DNA of 64,000 nt, taken from positions 186,001 through 250,000 of the forward strand of contig PBYI01000009.1 in NCBI GenBank assembly GCA_002729525.1. Direction: 5' to 3'. The position numbers were made by a program, and so were the translations under genes. The notes under the pieces are model-generated. The model was given only the letters and a program-made list of their open reading frames with translations, was not told where the DNA came from and searched no databases. How positions within the stretch are numbered: the stretch's first letter is position 1; every line of letters starts with the position of its first letter. Positions 1-15,432 of this stretch are shown in pieces. The stretch comes from Nocardioides sp. Lineage in GTDB: Bacteria > Actinomycetota > Actinomycetes > Propionibacteriales > Nocardioidaceae.

Positions 1-16
1 CATGGGGCCGATGCTG
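1..16 (-). promoter_or_regulatory. Possible leaderless gene start at the left window edge
   Basis: On the minus strand an ATG occupies bases 3-1. It is preceded at exactly 7 bases by CAGCAT (bases 16-11), which fits the relaxed -10 pattern NANNNT seen before many starts in this window. A gene reading leftwards out of the window may begin here; only its first codon is visible, so no product can be named. Bases 17-195, between this point and the end of the phosphatase gene, hold no convincing gene. They contain an imperfect inverted repeat (CCGATGC at 9-15 with GCATCGG about 12 bases later) that could be a small hairpin. Confidence 0.25.
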
Positions 17-195
17 GGAACACCGGGCATCGGGGAGCGTGGGAACGCCCACCCGGTCTGCGGTATTCCGCGCGCGGGACGCGACCGACGGCATCGACGT
101 CGCACCGCGTCTTCCCAGGTCAGACAGCGTGTCGCAGGCCACGTCGGCGACTCCCTCGGCGGGCCGCCGGCCACGGGTCTCCCCGGCCCTGCGTC

Positions 196-1056
196 TCAGT
201 GGTCGGTCGCCGCCCAGTAGCCGGCGTCGCGGGTGAGCCGCTCCAGGTCGTCGAAGCCGTCGTCGGGTCCCGCCAGCAGCAGGTCGCGCCCCGACGCTCC
301 CGGTCCGCGCAGCACCCGTCCGCCGGCCGCCCGCACCAGCAGGGCGCCCGCCGCGTGGTCCCACAGGTGCGTGCCTTCCTCGACGTAGCCGTCGAGCGAG
401 CCGCCGGCCACGTGGCACAGGTCGAGCGCGCACGCGCCCATCCGGCGTACGTCGCGCACCCGCGGCAGCAGGTGCACCAGCGAGCGCGCCTGCTGCTCGC
501 GCACGGCGGCGTCGTAGCTGAAGCCCGTCCCGACCAGCCGCTGCCCGAGCGGCACCCCGGGACGCACTCGGAGCGGTACGCCGTCGCGCAGCGCGACCAC
601 CCGGCCCGAGCCGTCGTCGGCCACCCGGGCGACGTACGACGTGCCGGCGGCCACGTCGACCACCACGCCGGCCACGGTCTCGCCGTCGACCTCGGCGGCG
701 ACCGAGACGGCGTACTGCGGGAGGTCGTAGAGGAAGTTCACAGTGCCGTCGACGGGGTCGACGACCCAGCGGACGCCGGTCGTGCCGGCGACGTCGTCGC
801 CCTCCTCCCCCAGCACGGCGTCGTCGGGACGCAGCACCGCCAGCCGGGCCCGGACCAGCTGCTCCGACGCCCGGTCGGTCTCGGTGACGACGTCGACCTC
901 GCTGGTCTTGCTCGCCGCCACCTCGACGTGGCCCCGGCGCGCCTGCCGCACGAGGGCGGCGGCCTCCTCGGCGACCGCCACCGCGACGTCGGCGAGCCCG
1001 GCCGCGAGGACCGGGTCGGCGACGACCGGGAACGGGCCGCCGCTGGGGTCGCTCAC
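196..1056 (-). CDS. suhB: Inositol monophosphatase family protein (SuhB-like)
   Basis: This is a Mg-dependent phosphatase of the inositol monophosphatase fold, 286 aa, the usual family length. It likely acts in the cytosol on inositol-1-phosphate or a related sugar phosphate. The metal-binding motifs are visible in order: GEEGDD (about residue 75), [12 protein letters not shown], and near the C-terminus [13 protein letters not shown] with the conserved WDxAAG. The GTG start at 1056 overlaps the ferrochelatase stop codon in a GTGA arrangement, so the two genes are probably translationally coupled with ferrochelatase first. In other actinobacteria suhB homologues feed inositol into phosphatidylinositol and mycothiol. 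The exact substrate cannot be read from sequence; histidinol-phosphate and 3'-phosphoadenosine phosphatases share this fold. Confidence 0.85.
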   Translation of the reverse strand: MSDPSGGPFPVVADPVLAAGLADVAVAVAEEAAALVRQARRGHVEVAASKTSEVDVVTETDRASEQLVRARLAVLRPDDAVLGEEGDDVAGTTGVRWVVDPVDGTVNFLYDLPQYAVSVAAEVDGETVAGVVVDVAAGTSYVARVADDGSGRVVALRDGVPLRVRPGVPLGQRLVGTGFSYDAAVREQQARSLVHLLPRVRDVRRMGACALDLCHVAGGSLDGYVEEGTHLWDHAAGALLVRAAGGRVLRGPGASGRDLLLAGPDDGFDDLERLTRDAGYWAATDH

Positions 1057-2186
1057 GCCTCGGCGGGCGCCGTGCCGCAGAGGGCCGGGCGGTCGGGGTC
1101 GGTGAGGTTGCGGCAGCAGTCGACCGGGCAGCGGTCCCACATCGGGCCGGTGGTGCCGACCGCGGGACGCTCGGGGTCCTCGCCCCGCTCGGCGGCGGCC
1201 CGCTCGACGAGCAGCTCGCGCACCATCGACACGAACCGCGGGTCGGTGCTCGACGTCGCCGACCGGGCGGCGGGGAGCCCGAGCTCCTTGGCGGTCGCGA
1301 GCGCCTCGGTGTCGAGGTCGTAGACGACCTCCATGTGGTCCGACACGAAGCCGACCGGCGCCAGCACGACGGCGGGCACGCCCTCGGCGACCAGCGCCTC
1401 GAGGTGGTCGTTGACGTCCGGCTCCAGCCACGGGGTGCGCGGCGAGCCCGAGCGCGAGCAGTAGACGAGGTCGTGGGCGTGCTCGGTGCCGCGCACCTGC
1501 GAGACCCGGGCGCTGATCGTGGCCGCGAGGTCGAGGTGCTGCGCCTCGTAGGCACCGGAGGTCTCGGGCGGGCCGCTCGCGTCGTTCATCGCGGTGGGGA
1601 TCGAGTGCGTGACGAACACCAGGCGGGCGCCGTCGCGGACCTCCTCGGGGAGCTCCTCGATCGCCGCGAGCACGCCGTCGACGGCCGGGTCGACGAAGCC
1701 GGGGTGGTTGAAGTAGTGCCGCAGCTTGTCCAGCGCGGGCGCCGTGGCGCCCTCGGGCACCGCGGCGACGGCGTCGTGGAGGTTCTCGCGGTACTGCCGG
1801 CAGCTCGACCACGACGAGTAGGCGCTGGTCATGAAGCACGCCGCGCGCTGCACGCCGTCGGCGGCCATCTGCGCGAGCGTGTCGGAGAGGTAGGGGTCCC
1901 AGTTGCGGTTGCCCCAGTAGACCGGCAGGTCGGCCAGCCCGTGCTCGTCGAGGTCGGCGCGGATCGCGGCGAGCAGGTCGCGGCACTGGTCGTTGATCGG
2001 CGAGCGTCCGCCGAAGAGGAAGTAGTGCTCCCCCACCTGCTCGAGGCGCTCGCGCGGGATGCCCCGGCCCCGGGTGACGTTCTCCAGGAACGGCACGACA
2101 TCCTCGGGCTTCTCCGGCCCTCCGAAGGACACGAGGAGGAGCGCGTCGTACGGCGCGACAGCGGGCGGTGCGGCATCGGTCGTCAC
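1053..2186 (-). CDS. cpfC: Coproporphyrin III ferrochelatase (CpfC/HemH)
   Basis: This enzyme inserts ferrous iron into a porphyrin. In actinobacteria the coproporphyrin-dependent haem pathway is used, so the likely product is coproheme. The protein is 377 aa from the chosen start. It opens with [21 protein letters not shown] and contains [20 protein letters not shown] (conserved metal-site His) and [16 protein letters not shown] (conserved Glu/Asp region), all typical of ferrochelatases. The C-terminal part has several Cys residues (RCPVDCCRN), which could fit a [2Fe-2S] cluster of the kind described in actinobacterial enzymes. I choose GTG 2186 because TACGAT (2199-2194) lies exactly 7 bases upstream, a leaderless pattern; an ATG 9 bases further up at 2195 is the alternative. 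It overlaps the downstream phosphatase gene by 4 bases. Confidence 0.93.
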   Translation of the reverse strand: MTTDAAPPAVAPYDALLLVSFGGPEKPEDVVPFLENVTRGRGIPRERLEQVGEHYFLFGGRSPINDQCRDLLAAIRADLDEHGLADLPVYWGNRNWDPYLSDTLAQMAADGVQRAACFMTSAYSSWSSCRQYRENLHDAVAAVPEGATAPALDKLRHYFNHPGFVDPAVDGVLAAIEELPEEVRDGARLVFVTHSIPTAMNDASGPPETSGAYEAQHLDLAATISARVSQVRGTEHAHDLVYCSRSGSPRTPWLEPDVNDHLEALVAEGVPAVVLAPVGFVSDHMEVVYDLDTEALATAKELGLPAARSATSSTDPRFVSMVRELLVERAAAERGEDPERPAVGTTGPMWDRCPVDCCRNLTDPDRPALCGTAPAEA

Positions 2187-2273
2187 GGGCCTCATCGTAG
2201 GAGCGCCGCGGGCCACCCGATGGTGGGCCCGACGATGCCGCTCGCCGGCCCCCGCGGTGCGACGCTGCGGTGC

Positions 2274-3470
2274 GTGAGCACGACCGCCGAGCAGACCGCG
2301 ACCTGGCGTCGGTACGGCGTCCTGCTCGCGGTCCCCGGCGCTCGCCGGTTCTGGGTGGCGGGCATCGTGGGCCGCTTCCCGATCTCCACCCTCGGCATCT
2401 CCCTCGTGCTCCTCGTGGAGGGCGCGACCGGCTCCTACGGGTTCGCCGGCGCAGTGTCGGCCACGGCGCTGGTCGCTCAGGCCGCCGTCGCGGTGCTCCA
2501 GGGCCGCTGGCTGGACCGGTTCGGCCAGCGCCGGGTCCTCGTGCCGGCGTCGGCGACGTGGGCGCTCGGCCTGGCGATGGTCGCCGTCTGCGTGGAGTAC
2601 GACGCCCCGACCGCACTCGTCCTGGCGTTCGCCGCCGTGGCGGGGGCCGCCCAGCCCAACGTGGGTGGCTGCACGCGGGCCAGGTGGGCGCACGTGCTCG
2701 ACGGGCCGGCCGACCGCGACAGCGCGTTTGCGCTCGAGGCAGTGGCCGACGAGGTCGTCTTCATGACCGGACCGGTCGTGGTGACCGCGCTCGCGGCGGC
2801 CTGGCACCCGCTTGCGGGACTCGTGGCCGCCGTGGTCGTCGGCCTCACCGGAGCGCTGGCGCTCGCGGCCCAGCGGGCGACCGAGCCGCCCGCGCACCGG
2901 CCGGTCCGCGGCGGTCCGGCACCGGCGGCGATGCCGTGGGGCACGGTGCTGCCGCTGGCGGTCGCCATGCTCTGCCTCGGCTCGCTCTTCGGGGCGGCCG
3001 AGGTCGCCACCGTCGCCCTGGCCGCCGAGCAGGGCGCCCCTGCGGTCGCGGGCGTGCTCCTGGCGCTGTGGGCCACCGGCAGTCTCGTCGCGGGCCTGGT
3101 CACCGGGGCCCTCGTGCTGCGTCGTCACCCGCTGACCCGCACCCGCCTCGGCGCGCTCGCGCTGACCGTCGCGATGTCCCCGCTGATCGTGCTCGACCAG
3201 CTCTGGCTCGTCGCGCCGGTGCTGCTCGTCGGCGGCCTGGCGATCGCCCCGACGCTGATCGCGATCATCTCCACGGCCGAGCAGGCCGTGCCGTCGTCCC
3301 GGCTCACCGAGGGCCTCGCGGTCCTCCAGACCGGCATCGCGGCCGGGGTCGCTCCGGGCTCGCTCTTCGCGGGCCTGGTCGTCGACGCCCGGGGCGCGCA
3401 CGCGGCGTACGTCGTCTGCGTGGTGTCCGGCGCGCTGGCTCTCCTCGCGACGCTCCCGGCCCGCCGATGA
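2274..3470 (+). CDS. MFS transporter
   Basis: A major facilitator superfamily membrane carrier of 398 aa with about 12 hydrophobic segments. The loop after helix 2 carries [10 protein letters not shown], the MFS signature region between helices 2 and 3. The substrate is unknown; the nearest visible relatives are drug/sugar efflux-like MFS proteins. The GTG at 2274 is favoured over ATG 2235 because a -10-like GACGCT sits 7 bases before it and the preceding codons ([13 protein letters not shown]) look non-coding. The gene is divergent from ferrochelatase, with 87 bases between the starts. Confidence 0.8.
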   Translation: MSTTAEQTATWRRYGVLLAVPGARRFWVAGIVGRFPISTLGISLVLLVEGATGSYGFAGAVSATALVAQAAVAVLQGRWLDRFGQRRVLVPASATWALGLAMVAVCVEYDAPTALVLAFAAVAGAAQPNVGGCTRARWAHVLDGPADRDSAFALEAVADEVVFMTGPVVVTALAAAWHPLAGLVAAVVVGLTGALALAAQRATEPPAHRPVRGGPAPAAMPWGTVLPLAVAMLCLGSLFGAAEVATVALAAEQGAPAVAGVLLALWATGSLVAGLVTGALVLRRHPLTRTRLGALALTVAMSPLIVLDQLWLVAPVLLVGGLAIAPTLIAIISTAEQAVPSSRLTEGLAVLQTGIAAGVAPGSLFAGLVVDARGAHAAYVVCVVSGALALLATLPARR

Positions 3471-3493
3471 CCTGCTGCGACCGGGCCGACGGC

Positions 3494-3513
3494 ACCGCCT
3501 GCCGAAAGGCGGT
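3494..3513 (+). terminator. Hairpin after the MFS gene
   Basis: ACCGCCT and AGGCGGT form a 7-bp stem around a 6-base loop, 24 bases after the MFS stop. There is no T-tract, which is usual for terminators in high-GC actinobacteria. The SepH promoter probably follows (TAGGCT at 3556-3561). Confidence 0.45.
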
Positions 3514-3600
3514 CCGCCCTGCCGCGCGTCGTCCCGATCGCACCCGGCGCTGGCGTAGGCTCGCGCGGCAAAGCACGTCGCGAGGGAGGAGGCAGGGTCC

Positions 3601-4590
3601 ATGGCCCACCTGAGGCTCACGTCCGTGAGCACGGACGGGCGCCGACTCCTGCTGAGCGACGAGGACGGCGCGGAGCACGTCCTCGAGATCACCGCCGACC
3701 TGCGGGCGGCGCTGCGTGCCGGTACCCGCTCCACCCCCCAGGAGAGCAGCATGGACAGCACCCTGCGCCCGCGCGACATCCAGTCGCGCATCCGGTCCGG
3801 CGAGACCCCGGAGTCCGTCGCCGAGGCGGCCGGCACCACGGTGGAGCGGATCATGCCGTTCGCCGGCCCCGTCCTCGCCGAGCGCGAGCACGTCGCCGAG
3901 CGCGCCCAGCTCTCCCACGTACGCCGCTCCGGCGGCGAGGGCGCCCGCACCCTCGGCGACGCCGTCGCCGCCCAGCTGCGCTCGCACCGCACCGACCCGT
4001 CCGGCGTCTCCTGGGACGCCTGGCGCAAGGACGACGGACGCTGGGCCCTGACCGCCGAGTTCGCGTCCGCGGAGCGGTCCGGCACCGCCCACTTCAGCTA
4101 CGACGCGCGCGGCAGCTTCGTCGTCCTCGACGACGACGACGCCCGCTGGCTGGTCGGCGAGACCCTGCCTCCGGCCGCAGCGCCGGCGCCCACCGAGGAC
4201 GACCTCAGCACTCGGCGTCGCCGCCGCCTGGCCGCTCTGCCCGTGGAGGGCGAGGCGGGCGAGGCCGCGCTGCCGCTCGGCGACGACGCGCTCGACCTGC
4301 TCGCCGAGGAGACCCGGTCCGCCGAGGTGCCCGTGCCGGCTGCCCAGCCGACCGCCGAGACCACGTCCACCGTTCCGGACGCGCCCGCCGCTGCCGAGCC
4401 GGCTGCCGCGCCGGCCGCCCGGTCCGGCACGGCGACCGACGAGGTCGGGCAGACCGGGCAGACCGGGCAGACCGACGAGGACGACGACGCGCCCGCGACG
4501 CCGGCCACCCGTCGACCCGTCCAGAAGCGTCGCGGCCGCGCGTCGGTGCCGTCGTGGGACGAGATCATGTTCGGCGGCAGCGACCGCTGA
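3601..4590 (+). CDS. sepH: Cell division protein SepH (DUF3071)
   Basis: SepH is an actinobacterial cytoplasmic division protein that binds FtsZ and stimulates its assembly. The 329-aa protein begins with the family pattern [19 protein letters not shown] helix-turn-helix-like segment follows at about 59-95 ([21 protein letters not shown]), then the rest of the DUF3071 domain to about 180. The C-terminal half is a low-complexity acidic/alanine-rich linker ending in a short basic segment ([20 protein letters not shown]), as in known SepH. The linker holds three exact tandem copies of a 9-base unit (gggcagacc, 4447-4473) coding GQT repeats, a potential slippage site. A strong AGGAGG (3587-3592) lies 8 bases before the ATG, and a -10 TAGGCT is at 3556-3561, so this gene has a leader. 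It stands alone between an MFS gene and a reductase. Confidence 0.93.
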   Translation: MAHLRLTSVSTDGRRLLLSDEDGAEHVLEITADLRAALRAGTRSTPQESSMDSTLRPRDIQSRIRSGETPESVAEAAGTTVERIMPFAGPVLAEREHVAERAQLSHVRRSGGEGARTLGDAVAAQLRSHRTDPSGVSWDAWRKDDGRWALTAEFASAERSGTAHFSYDARGSFVVLDDDDARWLVGETLPPAAAPAPTEDDLSTRRRRRLAALPVEGEAGEAALPLGDDALDLLAEETRSAEVPVPAAQPTAETTSTVPDAPAAAEPAAAPAARSGTATDEVGQTGQTGQTDEDDDAPATPATRRPVQKRRGRASVPSWDEIMFGGSDR

Positions 4591-4703
4591 GGAGCCGCAC
4601 ACCCACCGACCCCGTCTGACCTGCGCGTCGGGCCCCGGGCCGGTCCGCACCGGTTCGCTCCGAGGGGGAGCGCCGGAGGCCGCGGCCGACTAGTGTCGCG
4701 CCC

Positions 4704-6722
4704 ATGACCTCCTTCGTGACCGGCGCCACAGGCTTCATCGGACGCCACCTCGTCTCCGAGCTGCTCGACCACCGCGAGGGCGAGGTGTTCGTGCTGGTGC
4801 GGGAGGGCTCCCGCGGACGCCTGGAGACGCTCATGCGTCGGTGGGGCAGCGACCGCGTCGTACCCGTGGTCGGCGACCTCGCCGCCGACGGCCTCGGCGT
4901 CGATCCCGCCTGGGTCGCCGAGCACGTCGGCACGATCGAGCACTTCTTCCACCTCGCGGCGATCTACGACATGACGGCCGACGACGCGACCAACCAGACG
5001 ATGAACGTCGACGGCACCCGCAACGCCCTCGCGCTGGCGGGCGCGCTGGAGGCCGGTTGCTTCCACCAGGTCTCCTCGGTCGCCGCCGCGGGCGACTTCA
5101 CCGGGGTCTTCGACGAGACGATGTTCGCCGAGGGGCAGCACCTCCCCTCGCCGTACCACCGCACGAAGTACGAGTCCGAGCAGATCGTGCGCGAGGAGTC
5201 GACGGTGCCGTGGCGGGTCTACCGGCCCGCGATCGTCGTCGGTCACTCCGAGACCGGGGTGATGGACAAGGTCGACGGTCCCTACTACTTCTTCCCGGCG
5301 ATGAAGGCGCTGCGCGACCGACTGCCGCAGTGGGTGCCGCTGGCCGGCATCGACCTCGGCGAGACCAACGTCGTGCCCGTCGACTACGTCGCGAGGGCAA
5401 TGGACCACCTCGCGCACCTGCCCGGCCACGACGGCGAGGCGTTCCACCTGGTCAACCCCGAGCCGCAGCCGACCATCGACATGGTCAACGCGTTCTGCGC
5501 CGCCGCGGGTGCCCCGGGCTTCGTGATGCCGGTCGACCGGGCGCTGTCCGCGACCCCTCTGGGCAGCCTGGGCGGCCTCGTCCCGCGCCGGCTGCGGCCC
5601 TCGTCGATCGTGACCGGGATCGTGCGCAGACCCGCCGCGCAGACGCTGCTCGACCAGACCATCGGCCGCCTCGGCATCCCGGCCGAGGTGCTGGGCCACA
5701 CCGGCTTCAGCGCGACCTTCGACTCCCGCCGCACCCAGCAGGCACTCGCCGGGTCCGGCATCGCCGTGCCCGACCTGGACAGCTACGCCGCGACCCTGTG
5801 GTCCTACTGGGAGGACAACCTCGACCAGTCCACCGGGCGCGACCCCGACGCCCGGGCGGCACTGCAGGGCAAGCACGTCGTCATCACCGGCGCCTCCTCC
5901 GGCATCGGCCAGGTGACCGCGCTCAAGGTCGCCCAGGCCGGCGGCGTCCCGGTGCTGGTCGCCCGCGGCAAGGACAAGCTCGAGGACCTCCGCGCCACCA
6001 TCGAGATGCGCGGTGGCACGGCGCACGTCTACCCGTGCGACCTGTCCGACCTCGACGCGATCGACCGGCTGTGCGAGCAGATCTCCGCGGAGCTGCCGTC
6101 GGTCGACTTCATCGTCAACAACGCCGGCCGCTCGATCCGCCGCTCGCTGCGGCTCTCGATCGACCGCTTCCACGACTTCCAGCGCACGATGCAGCTCAAC
6201 TACTTCGGTGCGATCCGCCTCGTGATGGGCCTGCTGCCGGTGATGACCGAGCAGAAGGCCGGCCACGTGGTCAACATCAGCTCCATCGGCGTGCAGACCA
6301 ACCCGCCGCGCTTCTCGGCGTACGTCGCCTCCAAGGCGGCGCTCGACTCGTGGAGCAACGTGGTGGCCAGCGAGGTCGTCGGCAGCGGCGTCACCTTCAC
6401 CACGATCCACATGCCGCTGGTGCGGACGCCGATGATCGCCCCCACCAAGCTCTACGACAAGTTCCCCACGATCTCCCCCGCGCAGGCGGCCGACCAGGTC
6501 ATCACCGCGATGGTCGAGCGTCCGCACGAGATCAACACGGTGCTGGGCAACGCCGGGGCCGTGGCGCACACGCTGGCGCCGAAGGCGGCGTTCCGGGTGC
6601 TCAACCTCGCCTACGGCGTCTTCCCCGACTCCGCCGCCGCCCGCGGCGAGCAGGGCCAGGGCGGCACCCGCGAGACCGAGCAGCTGATGCTGGCGCGCCT
6701 GTTCAAGGGTGTGCACTGGTAG
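4704..6722 (+). CDS. Bimodular fatty acyl-CoA reductase / SDR protein
   Basis: This 672-aa cytosolic NAD(P)-dependent protein carries two Rossmann modules. Module 1 (about 1-370) starts with the nucleotide loop GATGFIG (residues 7-13) and has YHRTK at 151-155 as a YxxxK catalytic pair, as in extended SDR/fatty acyl-CoA reductases. Module 2 (about 390-640) has GASSGIG near 396 and YVASK near 540-544, as in classical SDRs. This order and length match the one-protein bacterial acyl-CoA-to-alcohol reductases (Marinobacter type) and mycobacterial AcrA1-like proteins. A role in making aldehyde or alcohol for wax esters or lipids is therefore likely but inferred. TAGTGT (4691-4696) lies exactly 7 bases before the ATG, so the transcript is probably leaderless. 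The gene converges on uppS. Confidence 0.8.
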   Translation: MTSFVTGATGFIGRHLVSELLDHREGEVFVLVREGSRGRLETLMRRWGSDRVVPVVGDLAADGLGVDPAWVAEHVGTIEHFFHLAAIYDMTADDATNQTMNVDGTRNALALAGALEAGCFHQVSSVAAAGDFTGVFDETMFAEGQHLPSPYHRTKYESEQIVREESTVPWRVYRPAIVVGHSETGVMDKVDGPYYFFPAMKALRDRLPQWVPLAGIDLGETNVVPVDYVARAMDHLAHLPGHDGEAFHLVNPEPQPTIDMVNAFCAAAGAPGFVMPVDRALSATPLGSLGGLVPRRLRPSSIVTGIVRRPAAQTLLDQTIGRLGIPAEVLGHTGFSATFDSRRTQQALAGSGIAVPDLDSYAATLWSYWEDNLDQSTGRDPDARAALQGKHVVITGASSGIGQVTALKVAQAGGVPVLVARGKDKLEDLRATIEMRGGTAHVYPCDLSDLDAIDRLCEQISAELPSVDFIVNNAGRSIRRSLRLSIDRFHDFQRTMQLNYFGAIRLVMGLLPVMTEQKAGHVVNISSIGVQTNPPRFSAYVASKAALDSWSNVVASEVVGSGVTFTTIHMPLVRTPMIAPTKLYDKFPTISPAQAADQVITAMVERPHEINTVLGNAGAVAHTLAPKAAFRVLNLAYGVFPDSAAARGEQGQGGTRETEQLMLARLFKGVHW

Positions 6723-6751
6723 GCCTGACGGGTCGGCCGGGGGTCAGGCCT
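6721..6751. terminator. Bidirectional hairpin between convergent genes
   Basis: AGGCCTGAC (6721-6729) and GTCAGGCCT (6743-6751) form a perfect 9-bp inverted repeat around a 13-base G-rich loop. It overlaps the stop codons of both the acyl-CoA reductase gene (6720-6722) and uppS (6744-6746). It can therefore act as a shared terminator for the two convergent transcripts. Confidence 0.6.
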
Positions 6752-7508
6752 TCCCGTAGCGCCGGTCGCGCCGCGCGTAGGTCTCGACGGCGTCCCACAG
6801 GGTGCGCCGGTCGACGTCGGGCCACAGCACGTCGCTGAAGACCATCTCGGCGTACGCCGCCTGCCACAGCACGAAGTTCGACAGCCGCTGCTCTCCCGAC
6901 GTGCGCCAGACGAGGTCTGCGTCGGCGAGCTCGGGCACGTAGAGGTAGCGCGCGAAGGTCTTCTCGTCGACCTTCTCGGGGTTCAGCCGTCCGGCCGCGA
7001 CGTCGCGCGCGATGGCGCGGGCGGCGTCGGCGAGCTCGGCCCGGCCGCCGTAGTTGACGCACATGGTGAGCGTGCAGACGTCGTTGTCCTTCGTGAGCTC
7101 CTCGGCGACCTGGAGCTCCTTGATGACCGACTTCCACAACCGGGGCGCCCGACCGGCCCAGCGCACCCGGACGCCGAGCTCGTGCATCTCGTCGCGGCGG
7201 CGCCGGATCACGTCACGGTTGAAGCCCATGAGGAAGCGGACCTCCTCGGGCGAGCGCGTCCAGTTCTCGGTCGAGAAGGCGTACGCCGACACGGCCTTCA
7301 CACCGATCTCGATGGCGCCCTCGACGACGTCGAAGAGCGCGTGCTCTCCGGCCTCGTGCCCGCGTGTGCGGGGCAGTCCGCGCTCCTCGGCCCAGCGACC
7401 GTTGCCGTCCATGACGACCGCGACGTGGCGCGGCACCAGGGCCGCGGGGATCTCGGGGGGCCGGGCCCCCGACGGGTGCGGGGTCGGCGGACGGACGGCG
7501 CGCTTCAC
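6744..7508 (-). CDS. uppS: Isoprenyl transferase (UppS, Z-type)
   Basis: A cis-prenyltransferase that extends farnesyl or a similar diphosphate with isopentenyl units to give the polyprenyl carrier lipid of cell-wall synthesis. The 254-aa protein shows [12 protein letters not shown] (catalytic Asp and P-loop-like segment, about 31-42), [16 protein letters not shown] and, near the end, [23 protein letters not shown], all hallmark blocks. The start is GTG 7508, with TAGGGT 8 bases upstream on the minus strand, a near-leaderless arrangement. It lies 31 bases downstream of recO, the same recO-uppS pair seen in mycobacteria. Whether the product is undecaprenyl or decaprenyl length cannot be told. 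Confidence 0.95.
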   Translation of the reverse strand: MKRAVRPPTPHPSGARPPEIPAALVPRHVAVVMDGNGRWAEERGLPRTRGHEAGEHALFDVVEGAIEIGVKAVSAYAFSTENWTRSPEEVRFLMGFNRDVIRRRRDEMHELGVRVRWAGRAPRLWKSVIKELQVAEELTKDNDVCTLTMCVNYGGRAELADAARAIARDVAAGRLNPEKVDEKTFARYLYVPELADADLVWRTSGEQRLSNFVLWQAAYAEMVFSDVLWPDVDRRTLWDAVETYARRDRRYGKA

Positions 7509-7539
7509 GAGTCCGCACCCTACGACGCGGGCGCGCCGG

Positions 7540-8268
7540 TCACCGCTCGACGTGCTCCAGCGAGCGCAGCGCCCGCTCGAGGTGCCACGACACGAACGCC
7601 GCGACCAGACCGCTGGCCTCCTTGAGGTGGCGCGGCTCGGCCGACTCGATGGTCGCCCAGTCGCCGGTCAGCAGCGCCGCGAGCAGCAGCGTGGTCTCCG
7701 GCGCGGGGTTGGCCGACCCGGGGATCCGGCAGGTGCCGCACAGCACGCCGCCCATCGCGGGGTTGAACCACCGGTGCGGCCCGGGGCGGCCGCAGTGGGC
7801 GCAGTCGCTGCACGAGGGCGCGTACCCGGCCACCGCCAGCGCGCGGAGCAGGTAGGAGTCGAGCACCTGGCCGGGGCGGCGGGCTCCGCTGGTGAGCGCC
7901 CGCAGCGCCCCGACGAGCAGGTGGAACTGCTGCAGCGCGGGCTCCCGCTCCTCCGGCACCAGCCGGTCGGCGGTCTCGAGCATCGCGGTGCCGACGGTGT
8001 AGCGGTCGTAGTCGCGACCCACGCCGTCGGCGAACGGGTCGCGGGTCTCGGCCTGGGTGACGACGTCGAACGTGCGGCCCTCGGCGAGCTGGAGGTCGAC
8101 GTGGGTGAACGGCTCCAGGCGCGACCCGAACCGCGACGTCGTACGTCGTACGCCGCGGGCGACCGCCCGCACCCGGCCGCGCTCGCGCGTCAGCAGCGTG
8201 ACGATGCGGTCGGCCTCGCCCAGCTTGTGGGTCCGGAGGACGACCGCCTCGTCGCGGTAGGTAGGCAC
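7540..8268 (-). CDS. recO: DNA repair protein RecO
   Basis: RecO is a recombination mediator that anneals ssDNA and helps load RecA with RecR. The protein has 242 aa, typical length. The N-terminal OB fold begins [26 protein letters not shown] four-Cys zinc site is clear: CSDCAHCG and, further on, CGTC. The GTG at 8268 matches the family start. The purine-rich GGAGGG lies directly against the GTG, too close for a normal ribosome site. However, CAGAAT (8280-8275) is 6 bases upstream, so initiation is probably leaderless. A second GTG at 8289 is a less likely alternative. It precedes uppS in the same direction and is divergent from the sensor kinase; bases 8269-8462 contain only promoters as far as I can see. 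Confidence 0.93.
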   Translation of the reverse strand: MPTYRDEAVVLRTHKLGEADRIVTLLTRERGRVRAVARGVRRTTSRFGSRLEPFTHVDLQLAEGRTFDVVTQAETRDPFADGVGRDYDRYTVGTAMLETADRLVPEEREPALQQFHLLVGALRALTSGARRPGQVLDSYLLRALAVAGYAPSCSDCAHCGRPGPHRWFNPAMGGVLCGTCRIPGSANPAPETTLLLAALLTGDWATIESAEPRHLKEASGLVAAFVSWHLERALRSLEHVER

Positions 8269-8462
8269 CCCTCCATTCTGCGGGGCCACGGGTCGACATC
8301 GGCCCGCGCCGCGCCGTCGCGCGGTCTCTCTGCAGGTCAGCGGGGTGCGGCCGCGGACGGCACCGCAGCGGCCCGGAACCCGCGCCCGGTCTGGACCACC
8401 CGGCCCTCGGGCCACCCCGATTCGCCCCGCTCGGGCGTCCGACCAGGCAGACTGAGGGAGCG

Positions 8463-13490
<5,028 letters not shown>

Positions 13491-13512
13491 TCACAGGAAG
13501 GTCGTCACGACG

Positions 13513-15315
13513 ATGTCGCTGCCGGGTGACCCCTCCTTCGACCGCTACGCCCGGATGGTGCGACGGACGCTGCACGCGCCGGTCGCCCTGGTCTCGATGG
13601 TGGAGACCGACCGCCAGGTCTTCATCGGGGCCGAGGGCCTGGAGGTGGAGCCCTGGGCTTCGACCCGCGAGACCCCGCTGACCCACTCGTTCTGCCAGTA
13701 CGTCGTCGCCGACCGCCGGCCGCTCATCGTGAGTGACGCCCGCGAGGAGGCGCGCCTGCGCACCAACCTCGCGATCCCCGACCTCGGCGTCGTCGCGTAC
13801 GCCGGCTGGCCGCTCACCGACCACACCGGCACCGTCGTCGGCTCGCTCTGCGCGATCGACGGGGAGCCCCGGCGCTGGTCCGACGAGGACATCGAGGCGC
13901 TCTCGGACCTCGCGGCGTCCTGCTCGGCCGAGATCGCCCAGCGCGAGCTGCGCCGGATCGGCCTGGAGCGCGCCGAGCAGGCCGAGCACCTGCGCCGCCG
14001 CTCGGAGGCGCTGCTCGCGCTGAGCGAGCGACTCTCCACGACCCGCACCCTGCTGGAGGTCGCCGAGGCCGTCGAGCAGGTCGGCACCCAGCAGCTCGGC
14101 TGCCTGCGCACCGGGATCTGGCTGCGCGACGACCTCGACCGGGTCGAGGAGGGCGTCGACGCGTCCGCCGTCACGACCCTCGAATACCTCGACGACGGCA
14201 CCGGCTGGCACGGCGCCCGCGCCAACTCCGGAGTCCCGAACGACGACACCAACCCGATCGGCGCCGCCTTCACCGCGGGCTCGGCGGCGTTCTACCGCGA
14301 CCGCGACACCCAGGACGCGATCTTCGGCACCGAGTGGCTGGCCCGCGGACCCGTGCGCGACCCCGACGGAGCCCGGGCCTGCATCCCGGTGAGCCACGGC
14401 GGCGTCCGCTTCGGCACGCTGGTGCTGCTGTGGCCCGAGCCCCGCGAGCTCGGCGCCGACGACCGGATCACCCTCCAGGCGTTCACCTCCTACACCGGCC
14501 AGGCGCTCGGCCGGGCCGTGCTGATCCACCAGCGCGACCAGGTCGCCACCACGCTCCAGCGCGCCATGCTCACCGCCCTCCCGGACGTGCCCGGCACGGC
14601 CCTGGCGGCGGCGTACCGACCGGCGTTCGAGCGCGAGCAGGTGGGCGGCGACTGGTACGACGCCATCTCGCTGCGCAGCGGGGCCACGGCGCTCGTCATC
14701 GGTGACGTCGTCGGGCACGACATCGAGGCTGCCGCCGACATGGGTCTGCTGCGCAGCACCCTGCGCGCACTCACCTGGGCCGCCGACGACAAGCCGTCGG
14801 TCGACGTCGGCAGCCTCGACCGCGCGCTGCCCGACCTCGGCATCGCCACGATGGCCTCGCTGCTGCTCCTGCGGGTCGAGCCCGCAGGATCGGTCCAGGA
14901 CGACGACGGCCATGTCGTGCCGGGCTCCCGGCTGCTGCGGTGGTCGAACGCCGGTCATCCGCCGCCGGTGCTGGTGCGCGCGGGTGACTGCCCCGCCGAG
15001 CTGCTCGGCGCCGACGACGGCGACCTCATGGTGGGGGTCCTGCCGGGGTCGCTGCGGACCGACCACGAAGCGGTGCTCCACCCCGGCGACACGATCCTGC
15101 TCTACACCGACGGACTGGTCGAGCGACGCGACGAGGACCTCTCCGTCGGTGCCGCGCGACTCCTGGAGGCCGCGGGAGCGCTCGGCGCGCTTCCCCTGGC
15201 CGCGATGGTCGAGAACCTCCTCGACGCCCTGCTCGCGCCGCCGCTGCGCGACGACGTCGCCGTGCTCGCGGTCCGGGTGGTCGACGACACCGTGACGGTC
15301 TGCTCCGAGGGGTGA
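13513..15315 (+). CDS. GAF-domain PP2C (SpoIIE-type) phosphatase
   Basis: A 600-aa soluble serine/threonine phosphatase of the SpoIIE/RsbU type. The N-terminal GAF-like sensor (about 5-150) contains FCQYVVADRRPLIVSDAR and GVVAYAGWPL. A helical linker is followed by a second GAF-like region (about 175-325). The catalytic domain starts near 350 and retains the metal aspartates: VGGDWYDA, VIGDVVGHD, SNAGHPPPVLV, LLYTDGLVERR and LRDDVAVLAVRV. Such enzymes normally dephosphorylate anti-anti-sigma factors, switching partner sigma factors. No anti-sigma or antagonist gene is adjacent, so its target is unknown. The ATG at 13513 is the first Met after non-coding sequence. It is divergent from leuA. 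Confidence 0.87.
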   Translation: MSLPGDPSFDRYARMVRRTLHAPVALVSMVETDRQVFIGAEGLEVEPWASTRETPLTHSFCQYVVADRRPLIVSDAREEARLRTNLAIPDLGVVAYAGWPLTDHTGTVVGSLCAIDGEPRRWSDEDIEALSDLAASCSAEIAQRELRRIGLERAEQAEHLRRRSEALLALSERLSTTRTLLEVAEAVEQVGTQQLGCLRTGIWLRDDLDRVEEGVDASAVTTLEYLDDGTGWHGARANSGVPNDDTNPIGAAFTAGSAAFYRDRDTQDAIFGTEWLARGPVRDPDGARACIPVSHGGVRFGTLVLLWPEPRELGADDRITLQAFTSYTGQALGRAVLIHQRDQVATTLQRAMLTALPDVPGTALAAAYRPAFEREQVGGDWYDAISLRSGATALVIGDVVGHDIEAAADMGLLRSTLRALTWAADDKPSVDVGSLDRALPDLGIATMASLLLLRVEPAGSVQDDDGHVVPGSRLLRWSNAGHPPPVLVRAGDCPAELLGADDGDLMVGVLPGSLRTDHEAVLHPGDTILLYTDGLVERRDEDLSVGAARLLEAAGALGALPLAAMVENLLDALLAPPLRDDVAVLAVRVVDDTVTVCSEG

Positions 15316-15432
15316 GGCCGCCGGGGTCCCCCGTGCCTACCGTCGTGTGGTCGCGGTACGCCACCCCCAGCGCGCTGCCGCCGGCCCGTCCACCGGACGC
15401 GGCTCTCGGGTGTCGAACGGAAGGACGAGTCG

